From assembly GCA_947502145.1 (NCBI GenBank), contig CANMYO010000001.1:124001-188000 (forward strand): a stretch of DNA of 64,000 nt, given 5' to 3'. Each line of letters opens with the position of its first letter. Within the stretch, counting starts at the first letter, position 1. Positions 45,284 to 53,354 of this stretch are shown piece after piece. Source of the stretch: an uncultured Paracoccaceae bacterium (lineage in GTDB: Bacteria; Pseudomonadota; Alphaproteobacteria; Rhodobacterales; Rhodobacteraceae). Below the pieces are notes generated by a model that searched no databases, was not told where the DNA came from, and saw only the letters and a list, made by a program, of their open reading frames with translations. The position numbers and the translations under genes are program-made.

Positions 45284-46162
45284 TCAGCCAAGAAAGCGGT
45301 GCACTTCGGTGCTGGTTGCTTCCAGTTTCTTGCGCATCTTCCCAAACGCCGCCGCCTCAAGCTGGCGCACGCGTTCTTTTGACAGGCCAAGCTCTGTTCC
45401 CAGGCATTCCAATGTCCGCGGGTCGTCGCGCATCTTGCGCTCGCGCACAATGAATTGCTCCCTGTCGCTCAGATCAGATAGGGCCGAGAGCAGCCATTGG
45501 CGCAATGTCGCGTTATCATGAGAATTTTCAACCTTTTCAGAGGCTTGTTCGGACTCATCTTCAATTGCATCGATCCATTCCCGCCCCTCGTCCTCGTTTG
45601 ATTGGGTGGCATTCAGCGAAAAGTCGGACCCCGACAGCCGTCCTTCCATCATCTCGACGTCGCGGATCGGAACGCCCACTTCTTCTGCTGTCAGTGCGCG
45701 CAGGACATGACCTTCCAGCTTGCGCCCTTCGGCGGCCGCTTCGCGTTCTAGCCGTGCCTGAACCCGTCGCATGTTGAAGAATAGCGACTTTTGCGCCGAG
45801 GTGGAGCCGGTCCGCACCATTGACCAATTGCGCATCACATAATCCTGAATGGAGGCTTTGATCCACCAAACCGCATAGGTCGAAAAGCGCACGCCGCGGT
45901 CCGGATCAAACTTGTCAGCAGCTTTCATCAGCCCGACGGACGCCTCTTGAATCAGGTCATTCATGGGCGCGCCATAGCGTTTGAATTTCGCTGCCATCGA
46001 AATCGCGAGACGCATGTAAGCATTGATCAACCGGTGCAGTGATTTTTCACAGCGCTGATCGCGCCAGGCATAGGCCAACTGCAATTCGGTTTCGGCATCT
46101 AGCAGTTCAGCACGCATCGCAGTGCGCGTGAGGTTTTGGTCGGCAAATCCGTCTAAGGCCAT
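45284..46162 (-). CDS. rpoH: RpoH family sigma factor (RpoHII type)
   Basis: 292 residues. Region 2 has MAAKFKRYGAPMNDLIQEASVGLMKAADKF and FSTYAVWWIKASIQDYVMRNWS; region 4 ends LGLSKERVRQLEAAA. The opening MALDGFADQ and the sequence of region 2 match RpoHII, which in Rhodobacter sphaeroides acts in the singlet-oxygen response under RpoE. I chose ATG 46162; an ATG at 46177 has no ribosome site. It is divergent from cobU. Confidence 0.9.
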   Translation of the reverse strand: MALDGFADQNLTRTAMRAELLDAETELQLAYAWRDQRCEKSLHRLINAYMRLAISMAAKFKRYGAPMNDLIQEASVGLMKAADKFDPDRGVRFSTYAVWWIKASIQDYVMRNWSMVRTGSTSAQKSLFFNMRRVQARLEREAAAEGRKLEGHVLRALTAEEVGVPIRDVEMMEGRLSGSDFSLNATQSNEDEGREWIDAIEDESEQASEKVENSHDNATLRQWLLSALSDLSDREQFIVRERKMRDDPRTLECLGTELGLSKERVRQLEAAAFGKMRKKLEATSTEVHRFLG

Positions 46163-46218
46163 CTGTCGTTCCCCCATTGGTAAAACAGTGTGTTGAGGCT
46201 TTTGGATGCACTTGCTAC

Positions 46219-46224
46219 GGATCA
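46219..46224 (-). promoter_or_regulatory. Candidate ECF -35 element upstream of rpoHII
   Basis: The minus strand has TGATCC about 57 nt before the rpoHII start. TGATCC is the -35 element of RpoE (ECF) promoters in Rhodobacter sphaeroides. The base pattern about 18 nt downstream does not match the TAAGA -10 well, so this is only suggestive. Confidence 0.3.
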
Positions 46225-46252
46225 GAAACCCAACTGGATGAGTTAAAGTTCC

Positions 46253-46783
46253 ATGAATGCGTTTCCAAAACTGACTTTCGTGCTAGGCGGGGCCGCCTCG
46301 GGCAAGTCTGCCTATGCCGAAAGTCTTGTGCGACAGGCAGGGCGGAATCAGATCTATCTGGCCACCGCGCAGGCCTTTGATGCGGAAATGAAAGACAAAA
46401 TCACAACGCATCGCAAGCAGCGTGGCGCGGATTGGCTGACAATCGAGGCACCGGTTGACGTCGCCATCGCGTTTGCCGGGCGCGACGCAAGGGACATAAT
46501 TTTGTTGGACTGTGCGACGCTCTGGCTTAGCAATCTTCTGTTGGAAGAGGCCGATATCCCGAAAGCGACCACGGCATTTTTCGCGACCGTCGCCACCTGC
46601 CCCTGCCCGGTGGTTGTCGTGTCAAACGAAGTTGGCCAGGGGATTATTCCTGATAACACCTTATCTCGCCGTTTTCGAAATCTGCAGGGCCAGTTCAACA
46701 AGGATCTGGCCGCCACTGCGGACCTTGCCGTTCTTGTGACTGCCGGGCTGCCAATGGTGCTGAAGGGCACGTTGCCGGCATGA
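46253..46783 (+). CDS. cobU: Adenosylcobinamide kinase / phosphate guanylyltransferase
   Basis: 176 residues. FVLGGAASGKSAYAESL at the N-terminus is the P-loop with the kinase signature, and VVSNEVGQGIIPD near 122 is a family motif. It phosphorylates cobinamide and links it to GMP in the late B12 pathway (also called CobP). It overlaps the next gene by 4 nt. It connects to the B12-dependent NrdJ in the window. Confidence 0.93.
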   Translation: MNAFPKLTFVLGGAASGKSAYAESLVRQAGRNQIYLATAQAFDAEMKDKITTHRKQRGADWLTIEAPVDVAIAFAGRDARDIILLDCATLWLSNLLLEEADIPKATTAFFATVATCPCPVVVVSNEVGQGIIPDNTLSRRFRNLQGQFNKDLAATADLAVLVTAGLPMVLKGTLPA

Positions 46784-47358
46784 CCCATCTATGGTGGGTC
46801 AGGCACGGACCAACCCATGAAAAGGCCTTTGTCGGCTGGCGGGATGTGCCCGCCGATCTGAGCGATAAGGCGCAGATAGCGCGGGTCGCAGCCTATTTGC
46901 CAAAAGACGCTGCCGTTATTTCGTCTGACCTTCTACGCGCCCGCCAGACAGCCGATGCAATTGCGGGCCCTCGTCGACGTTTGCCTGAACGCGCGGACCT
47001 GCGCGAATTTAACTTTGGCGATTGGGACGGTCTGGGTTTTGATGAAGTCGCTGCGATGTCCCCTGACCTTTCGCGCAGGTTTTGGGAAGAACCGGGCGAT
47101 CTTGCGCCGCCAAATGGTGAAAGTTGGAATGCCGTCGCCGCGCGTGTCAGTGACGCGGTCGCAGATCTGTGCCAACAATCAATGGCGCGGCACATTGTCA
47201 TCGTTGCCCATATCGGCGTGATCATGACGCAGATTCAGCGCGCAACACATGCACCCGCCTATGCCGCAATGGGCCACCAGATCAACAACCTCTCAGTCAC
47301 TGATATGCGCATTGATGGCGACAACTGGGCCATCGGGCGGATAAATCATCTTCCTTGA
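46780..47358 (+). CDS. cobC: Histidine phosphatase, probable alpha-ribazole phosphatase
   Basis: 192 residues. WWVRHGPTHEKAFVGWRD at the N-terminus is the RHG motif with the catalytic histidine; SSDLLRARQTAD near 47 is the second family motif. Being translationally coupled to cobU it is probably CobC, removing phosphate from alpha-ribazole phosphate in cobalamin assembly. The histidine-phosphatase family also includes phosphoglycerate mutases, so the call rests on context. Confidence 0.78.
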   Translation: MTHLWWVRHGPTHEKAFVGWRDVPADLSDKAQIARVAAYLPKDAAVISSDLLRARQTADAIAGPRRRLPERADLREFNFGDWDGLGFDEVAAMSPDLSRRFWEEPGDLAPPNGESWNAVAARVSDAVADLCQQSMARHIVIVAHIGVIMTQIQRATHAPAYAAMGHQINNLSVTDMRIDGDNWAIGRINHLP

Positions 47359-47416
47359 TGTAGGCAGTCACGCGAATGAATTGGTGATCGCACACGCCTT
47401 CCGCTAACCGTGTGCC

Positions 47417-48289
47417 ATGACTTATGACTTATACATCGGTGATCGATCCTATTCGAGCTGGTCGCTACGCGGCTGGCTGATGCTGGAAGAATTTGATCTG
47501 CAATTTCAGTGCCATGACGTCGGGCTTTATGGCGGCACCCTGACGCAGGATCTTGCCCATCTTGCCCCGGCGCGGACTGTTCCCGTGCTCAGCGCGGCAG
47601 GTGGAATCGTGCTGAGCGATAGTCTCGCGATGGGTGAGGCACTTGCCGAGGCGCACCCGGAAATTCCTTTTTATCCCAAAGCCCCGGCAGCCCGCGCACT
47701 GGCCCGATCCATTGTTGCGGAAATGCACAGCGGCTACGCCGCGTTGCGGTCTGATTGCCCGATGAACCTGCGCAATTGTTGGCAGGGGTTTGAGCCCTCA
47801 GCCGCCGTGCGCAAAGATGTTGCCCGCATTGAGTTGTTATGGCAGATGGCGCGCGAAAAATTTGGCGCCGCTGGGCCTTGGCTGTTCGGTTCATACTCAC
47901 TCGCCGATGTGTTTCACGCTCCGATTGCCGCGCGGTTTGCAGGATACGGTCTTGCGTCCTCTAAGACCGCAAAGGATTATGTCGCCGCACATTTGAATTC
48001 TGCTGCGTTTCGCCGGTGGCGTGCCACGGCATTGACCGAGGTGTTTGACGCGCAACATTATCAAATGCCGCTGAAATCGGTGGCGTGGCCAGGACCAAAA
48101 CCTAAACCGGCGATCGCGGTGGACGGTGGCACGGCCGAAAACGCAACCTGTCCCTATTCCGGCAGACCGGTAACCCATTTGGCAGATTTTGATGGGCGCA
48201 TCTTTGGATTTTGCAACAAAACCTGTCGCGACAAGACCGTCAATGACCCGGAAGTCTGGCCTAAATTCAACGCATTGCTGACGCGTTAA
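47417..48289 (+). CDS. Glutathione S-transferase with YHS-like C-terminal tail
   Basis: 290 residues. The N-terminal thioredoxin-fold GST domain (YSSWSLRGWLMLEEF) and the helical C-domain end near residue 230. A tail from about 240 follows, with CPYSGRP (Cys 245) and CNKTC (266-270) before NDPEVWPKF. This resembles the YHS/TRASH metal-binding module (C...C-x3-C then a dP-x-x-w). The fusion suggests a link between glutathione chemistry and a metal. It stands 58 nt after the cobC-like gene. Confidence 0.8.
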   Translation: MTYDLYIGDRSYSSWSLRGWLMLEEFDLQFQCHDVGLYGGTLTQDLAHLAPARTVPVLSAAGGIVLSDSLAMGEALAEAHPEIPFYPKAPAARALARSIVAEMHSGYAALRSDCPMNLRNCWQGFEPSAAVRKDVARIELLWQMAREKFGAAGPWLFGSYSLADVFHAPIAARFAGYGLASSKTAKDYVAAHLNSAAFRRWRATALTEVFDAQHYQMPLKSVAWPGPKPKPAIAVDGGTAENATCPYSGRPVTHLADFDGRIFGFCNKTCRDKTVNDPEVWPKFNALLTR

Positions 48290-48339
48290 CTCTTCTTAAA
48301 CCACGTCCCCGATAATGGTTAACGTCAAGGGGGACACAG

Positions 48340-49854
48340 ATGGCAGCACTTGCTTACACAGTCGCGTTTGACGGCATCGAGGCACGTCAGGTTGAGGTGC
48401 AATGCGCAGTGTCCCCGGGCCTGCCTGGATTTGCGATCGTTGGCCTGCCCGACAAAGCCGTGACAGAGGCGCGCGAACGTGTCCGCGCGGCCTTGTCCGC
48501 GATGTCGATTGCCCTGCCCTCCAAGCGGATCACAATCAACCTCTCGCCCGCTGATTTGCCAAAGGTCGGATCTCACTTTGACCTGCCCATCGCCCTTGCC
48601 GTTCTGGCCGCCATCGATGTGATCCCAAAGGAAGACATCGCAGCGACGATTGCCCTGGGCGAGTTGTCACTGGATGGCACATTGGTTCCCGTCGTCGGTG
48701 CGCTGCCCGCGGCAATGGCAGCAGGCGCATCCGATCGTGCGTTGCTCTGCCCTGCGGCTTGCGGGGCAGAAGCCGCCTGGGTCGATGCGGTAAAGGTCAT
48801 TGCACCACAATCCCTGGCTGCGACGGTGCAGCATTTCACCGGTCAAACCGTGCTGCCAACCGCAACACCGGGCATTGTGGGACGCACCACCAGCCCACGA
48901 AATCTAGCCGAAGTCAAAGGGCAAGAGCGGGCCAAGCGGGCGCTGGAAATCGCCGCGGCCGGTCGCCATCACCTTTTGCTGGTGGGCTCACCAGGGTCGG
49001 GCAAATCCATGTTGGCGGCACGCATCCCCGGCATCATGCCACCGCTCTCCCCCAGCGAGGCTTTGGAAACCTCGATGATCCACTCCCTTGCCGGATTACT
49101 CGACGAAGGCGGCATCAATCGTGACCGCCCGTTTCGCGAACCGCACCACACGGCGTCTATGGCGGCCATCGTGGGTGGGGGTCGCGGTGCAAAACCCGGA
49201 GAGATTTCCCTGGCGCACAACGGCGTGCTTTTCATGGATGAGTTCCCGGAATTTAACCGCACCGTTCTTGAAACGCTGCGACAACCGATCGAAACCGGTG
49301 AAGTTGTTGTCGCGCGCGCGAACGCCCATGTCCGTTATCCCTGCCGGTTCATGCTTGTTGCGGCTGCAAACCCCTGTCGCTGCGGCTACCTTGCTGATCC
49401 CGAAAAAGCCTGCGCCCGCGTGCCCGTGTGTGGCGAGGAATACCTTGGCCGCATTTCGGGACCGCTGATGGACCGCTTTGATCTGCGCGTAGAGGTGCCT
49501 CCCGTTGCGTTTACCGACCTTGATCTACCCGAAAGTGGCGATCGCTCTGAAGCCATAGCAGCCCGCGTCGCAGCGGCACGTGCGGTGCAGACCACCAGAT
49601 TTGCCAACCAGCCAAAGCTGAATGTTAATGCCGACGCCGAAGGCGGCGCCCTTGAAGAAATTGCCACGCCGGATGCGGAAGGACGTGATCTGCTGGTGAA
49701 AGTGGCAGAGCGGTTCGGGCTTTCCGCCCGGGGTTATCACCGGGTCTTGCGGGTTGCGCGCACGATTGCGGACCTTGATGGTTCTGCAGGGGTGCGCAAA
49801 CCCCACGTGGCAGAAGCGGTCAGCTATCGCCTTGCGTTGTCACATGAGGTTTAG
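48340..49854 (+). CDS. comM: YifB/ComM family Mg chelatase-like AAA ATPase
   Basis: 504 residues. The N-terminal Lon-like domain ([26 protein letters not shown] near 27) is followed by a AAA+ core ([24 protein letters not shown] near 210) and FMDEFPEF as Walker B. ComM is a helicase for branch migration in natural transformation. AGGGGGA lies before ATG 48340. TTAA-type sequence flanks the start region. Its stop shares TTAG with the convergent gshB. Confidence 0.92.
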   Translation: MAALAYTVAFDGIEARQVEVQCAVSPGLPGFAIVGLPDKAVTEARERVRAALSAMSIALPSKRITINLSPADLPKVGSHFDLPIALAVLAAIDVIPKEDIAATIALGELSLDGTLVPVVGALPAAMAAGASDRALLCPAACGAEAAWVDAVKVIAPQSLAATVQHFTGQTVLPTATPGIVGRTTSPRNLAEVKGQERAKRALEIAAAGRHHLLLVGSPGSGKSMLAARIPGIMPPLSPSEALETSMIHSLAGLLDEGGINRDRPFREPHHTASMAAIVGGGRGAKPGEISLAHNGVLFMDEFPEFNRTVLETLRQPIETGEVVVARANAHVRYPCRFMLVAAANPCRCGYLADPEKACARVPVCGEEYLGRISGPLMDRFDLRVEVPPVAFTDLDLPESGDRSEAIAARVAAARAVQTTRFANQPKLNVNADAEGGALEEIATPDAEGRDLLVKVAERFGLSARGYHRVLRVARTIADLDGSAGVRKPHVAEAVSYRLALSHEV

Positions 49855-50789
49855 CGCTTCGCTTCGATCGCTTCCCAGATCATTTCGGCGACGTTGATTC
49901 CTTCAAACCGCTCCAGTTCCTGAATCCCGGTCGGAGATGTCACGTTGATTTCGGTCAGCCAGTCGCCGATCACGTCAATCCCGACAAAGATCTGACCTTT
50001 TTCACGCAAAAGCGGGCCGATGGCCGCACAGATTTCGCGGTCGCGCGCAGTCATCGCGACCTTTTCAGGTTTGCCGCCAACATGCATATTCGACCGTGTT
50101 TCGCCTGCGGCCGGCACCCGATTGATCGCGCCGACGGGTTCACCATTGACGAGAATCACGCGCTTGTCGCCTTTGGTCACATCCGGCAGGAACTTCTGCA
50201 TGATCAATGGTTCGCGATTAATCCCGCTGAACATCTCGTGCAGCGAGGCGAGGTTGCTGTCGTTCTCTTTGAGCTTGAACACGCCGGCCCCGCCGTTTCC
50301 ATAGAGGGGCTTCAGAATGACATCGCCATGCGCGGCACGGAAATCCTTCAACGTTTCCAGGTCACGCGCGATCATCGTCGGGGGCGTGAGGTCAGGGAAG
50401 TTCAGGACCAACAGTTTTTCAGGATGGTTGCGGACCCAGAACGGATCATTCACGACCAGCGTGTCGGGATGCACCATGTCCAGCAGATGGGTCGTGGTGA
50501 TGTATCCCATGTCAAACGGCGGATCCTGCCGCAGCCAGACTACATCCTGACTGGCCAGGTCAACCTCTTGGTGGGTGCCCAGTTCAAAATGGTCACCCTG
50601 AACACGCTTGACTTTCAATGGCCAGCCCCGGGCGGTGACCTTGCCTTCCCGGTAGGCGATCATATCAGGGGTGTAATAGAACAGCTCATGCCCGCGCGCC
50701 TGCGCTTCTTCGGCAATTCGAAAGGTGCTGTCGGCATTGATATCAATCGGACCAATCGGGTCCATTTGGAAGGCAATCTTGAGGGACAT
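49851..50789 (-). CDS. gshB: Glutathione synthase
   Basis: 312 residues, close to the E. coli length. It is an ATP-grasp ligase joining gamma-glutamylcysteine and glycine. [23 protein letters not shown] near the N-terminus and [18 protein letters not shown] near 155 are the family signatures, with [20 protein letters not shown] near 268. It is in the same strand direction as yraN and rsmI, which lie upstream. Confidence 0.95.
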   Translation of the reverse strand: MSLKIAFQMDPIGPIDINADSTFRIAEEAQARGHELFYYTPDMIAYREGKVTARGWPLKVKRVQGDHFELGTHQEVDLASQDVVWLRQDPPFDMGYITTTHLLDMVHPDTLVVNDPFWVRNHPEKLLVLNFPDLTPPTMIARDLETLKDFRAAHGDVILKPLYGNGGAGVFKLKENDSNLASLHEMFSGINREPLIMQKFLPDVTKGDKRVILVNGEPVGAINRVPAAGETRSNMHVGGKPEKVAMTARDREICAAIGPLLREKGQIFVGIDVIGDWLTEINVTSPTGIQELERFEGINVAEMIWEAIEAKR

Positions 50790-50852
50790 GGCGCACCTGT
50801 TTGGTCTTGGTTACGCCTTACATGGCGTATGACCTGAAATTGCGCAATGGCG

Positions 50853-51212
50853 CTAAAGCACCTCTTCAATCGCGTTTTCAAGAATGTGAACAGCGCCGTG
50901 ACCGTTCACCAGCGCAACATCTAATCGCATGTCCGTCAATTGCCCTTTTGGGGTGCGTGCAACGTATTCTGTAGCCGTCATGCAGATGCGGTCCATTTGC
51001 CGCCGCGACAACCGCGCAGCCGCGCGGGAGAAACTGGCGCTTTTCTTGACTTCGACAAAGATGAACGTCTCACCCTCCTGCACGATCAGATCCACTTCGC
51101 CTGCCGATCCGCGCCAGCGGCGTGCAACCTCGACGCAGCCGCGGGATGCATAATCCATCGCTACGATATCTTCTGCCGCGAGACCCGCGAAGTAGCCCGT
51201 CTGACCGGTCAT
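50853..51212 (-). CDS. YraN/UPF0102 family protein
   Basis: 119 residues of the endonuclease-like UPF0102 fold. RRWRGSAGEVDLIVQEGETFIFVEVKKS near 32 is the conserved core, with the nuclease-type D-x(n)-E-x-K arrangement (EVDLI, VEVK). The 4-nt overlap with rsmI is the usual arrangement in proteobacteria. Its activity is not established. Confidence 0.9.
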   Translation of the reverse strand: MTGQTGYFAGLAAEDIVAMDYASRGCVEVARRWRGSAGEVDLIVQEGETFIFVEVKKSASFSRAAARLSRRQMDRICMTATEYVARTPKGQLTDMRLDVALVNGHGAVHILENAIEEVL

Positions 51213-52069
51213 CTGCGATCCTCCAGCGTGAGCGCCAATTGATAGACCTGACGGCGCGGCAATCCCAGGGCGCCAGCAACGGCGGTGGCCGCATCCTTGA
51301 CCCGCATGGTTTTCATCGCATCGCGCAGTGCATCAGCAATCATGTCATCTCCTACTTCGATGGCGCCTGCGCGCCCGACCAGAACGACGATTTCACCTTT
51401 CACATTGCGACCTTCAAAGTCGGCCACAAGACGATCAAGCGTCCCGCGTGAAACCTCTTCAAACTTCTTTGTCAGCTCGCGACATACAACCGCTTTGCGC
51501 GATGTCCCTAAAACGTCCCGCAAACTCACTAACAAACCATGAACGCGCTTTGGGCTCTCGTAAAAGACAAGCGTGAAACCGACGTCGCGCAACGCCGCGA
51601 TTTCAGTCTCGCGCTGGGTCTTGCCGGCCGGTAAAAACCCAACAAAAGCAAAGCGGTCTGTCGGCAAACCCGCCACGCTCAGGGCTGCGATGACTGCGGA
51701 TGGTCCGGGCGCTGTTGTCACAGAAAGATTCTCTTCGACAAGCACCTTGGCCAATTCATACCCCGGATCAGCAATCAACGGTGTTCCCGCCTCTGATACA
51801 TATGCGACGGATTGGCCCTCTCGTATTGCGGCGACAAGACGCGCAATGTCGGCAGCACCGCTGTGATCGTGAAACGCCACCACTTTGCGTCCATCCAGCG
51901 GAACGCCGTGGATTTCCATCAACTTGCGCGCTGTACGCGTATCTTCGGCTGCGATCAAATCCGCGCTGGCCAGCACATCAAGCGCCCGCAGGGTGATGTC
52001 ACGTGCCGACCCGATGGGTGTTGCGACCAGATAAAGCCCGGCGGAGAGTGGCTTGCGTAGAAAATTCAT
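51209..52069 (-). CDS. rsmI: 16S rRNA 2'-O-ribose methyltransferase (C1402)
   Basis: 286 residues. GLYLVATPIGSARDITLRALDVL at the start, IAAEDTRTARKLM near 40 and YVSEAGTPLIADPGYEL near 89 are RsmI motifs, a tetrapyrrole-methylase-like SAM fold. It methylates the ribose of C1402 in the decoding centre. The stop overlaps the yraN start. It is divergent from an LpoA-like gene. Confidence 0.93.
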   Translation of the reverse strand: MNFLRKPLSAGLYLVATPIGSARDITLRALDVLASADLIAAEDTRTARKLMEIHGVPLDGRKVVAFHDHSGAADIARLVAAIREGQSVAYVSEAGTPLIADPGYELAKVLVEENLSVTTAPGPSAVIAALSVAGLPTDRFAFVGFLPAGKTQRETEIAALRDVGFTLVFYESPKRVHGLLVSLRDVLGTSRKAVVCRELTKKFEEVSRGTLDRLVADFEGRNVKGEIVVLVGRAGAIEVGDDMIADALRDAMKTMRVKDAATAVAGALGLPRRQVYQLALTLEDRR

Positions 52070-52166
52070 CTCTAGACCCTTTTGCCCCCGGCCCTATGAT
52101 GCGATGAACCGGTGTAGACCGCCTAAGGCAACCGTCACCGCATGTCACCACGGAGGATACCAATCC

Positions 52167-53354
52167 ATGTTTGCCCGTTTGTACCGCCCTCGCAAGTTGA
52201 CCGCATTGCTGATGGCCTTTGCCTCGTTCCTGTGGGTGTCAGCCTGTGCGACGACAGGTATCGTCGCGCCCAATGCCAACACCGGGAAGAATATCAACCC
52301 TGGCGCGCCGGTGCAGGTCGCCCTGCTGGTCCCCGGCGGTTCGGCCGCAGGCAGTGACCAGTTTCTTGCTGCCAACCTTGAAAACGCGGCCCGGATGGCC
52401 ATCGCCGATTTGAACGGTGTTGAAATTGACCTGCGCGTCTACAATACCGGCAGCGATCCGGTTCAGGCCGCGGGCGTGGCCAATCAGGCAGCAAATGATG
52501 GCGCAAAAATTCTTCTCGGTCCGCTTTTCGCAGAATCCGCAAATGCCGCGGGTGTTGCCGTGGCTGGCCGTAATATCAACGTGCTCGCGTTCTCCAACAA
52601 CCCCACCATCGCGGGCGGCAATGTCTTTGTGTTGGGGGCCACGTTTGAAAACACCGCCAACCGTCTGGTGCAATACGCAGGCCGTCAGGGGACAACGCGA
52701 TTTGCTGTTGTGCATGGCGATGACCTGCAGGGACAGGTTGGGCGTGACGCAATCCGCAATGCTGTGCGCCGAAATGGTGGGCAGGTGGCTGCCGTCGAAA
52801 GCTATCCCTTGTCGCAACAGGGTATCCTGGGTGCGACCAGCCGGATCGCCAGCGGTATCAAGGCAGGTGGTGCCGATGCGGTATTCCTGACAGCCGGTGT
52901 CAATGCCGATCTACCGATTATTGCAACCGCCCTGCCCGAAGCGGGCGTTAACCCTGCTGATACGCAATTTGTCGGGCTGACCCGGTGGAATGCCGTTCCG
53001 CAGGCACTCTCGCTTCCGGGGTTGCAGGGGGGGCTGTTTGCCCTGCCCGACCGGGCGCTGAGCAATAACTTTGAAGCCAGATACGCCAGTGTCTATGGCG
53101 AAGCGCCACATCCACTTGCGGGGCTGGCCTATGATGGAATCGCTGCAATTGGTGCCCTTGTCGCCAGCGGCGATTCAGGCGCACTGACCAAGCAGGCACT
53201 GACGACACCACAGGGCTTTCAGGGAACAAGCGGTATTTTCCGTTTGCGTCCAAATGGTCTAAATGAACGCGGCCTTGCCGTGGCCACTATTCGTAACAAT
53301 CAGGTTGTTGTCCTTGAACCAGCCCCACGCAGCTTTGGCGGTTCCGGATTCTGA
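52167..53354 (+). CDS. LpoA-like penicillin-binding protein activator
   Basis: 395 residues. A signal peptide ends in a lipobox (LWVSAC, Cys at about residue 28), so it is a lipoprotein. The rest is a type I periplasmic-binding fold (VALLVPGGSAAGSDQFLAANLENAARMA, then a second lobe with GQVGRDAIRNAVRRNGGQVA). Such proteins activate PBP1A in Gammaproteobacteria; here the family position is typical but the partner is unproven. ATG 52167 is preceded by CGGAGGA. It is followed by glnD with a small overlap. Confidence 0.82.
   Translation: MFARLYRPRKLTALLMAFASFLWVSACATTGIVAPNANTGKNINPGAPVQVALLVPGGSAAGSDQFLAANLENAARMAIADLNGVEIDLRVYNTGSDPVQAAGVANQAANDGAKILLGPLFAESANAAGVAVAGRNINVLAFSNNPTIAGGNVFVLGATFENTANRLVQYAGRQGTTRFAVVHGDDLQGQVGRDAIRNAVRRNGGQVAAVESYPLSQQGILGATSRIASGIKAGGADAVFLTAGVNADLPIIATALPEAGVNPADTQFVGLTRWNAVPQALSLPGLQGGLFALPDRALSNNFEARYASVYGEAPHPLAGLAYDGIAAIGALVASGDSGALTKQALTTPQGFQGTSGIFRLRPNGLNERGLAVATIRNNQVVVLEPAPRSFGGSGF

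Noticed and set aside
48286-48322. CtrA-type site before comM
   Set aside because: TTAA occurs at 48286, 48296 and 48319, but the spacing is 6 and 19 bases rather than 7, so it does not fit the classic full site.
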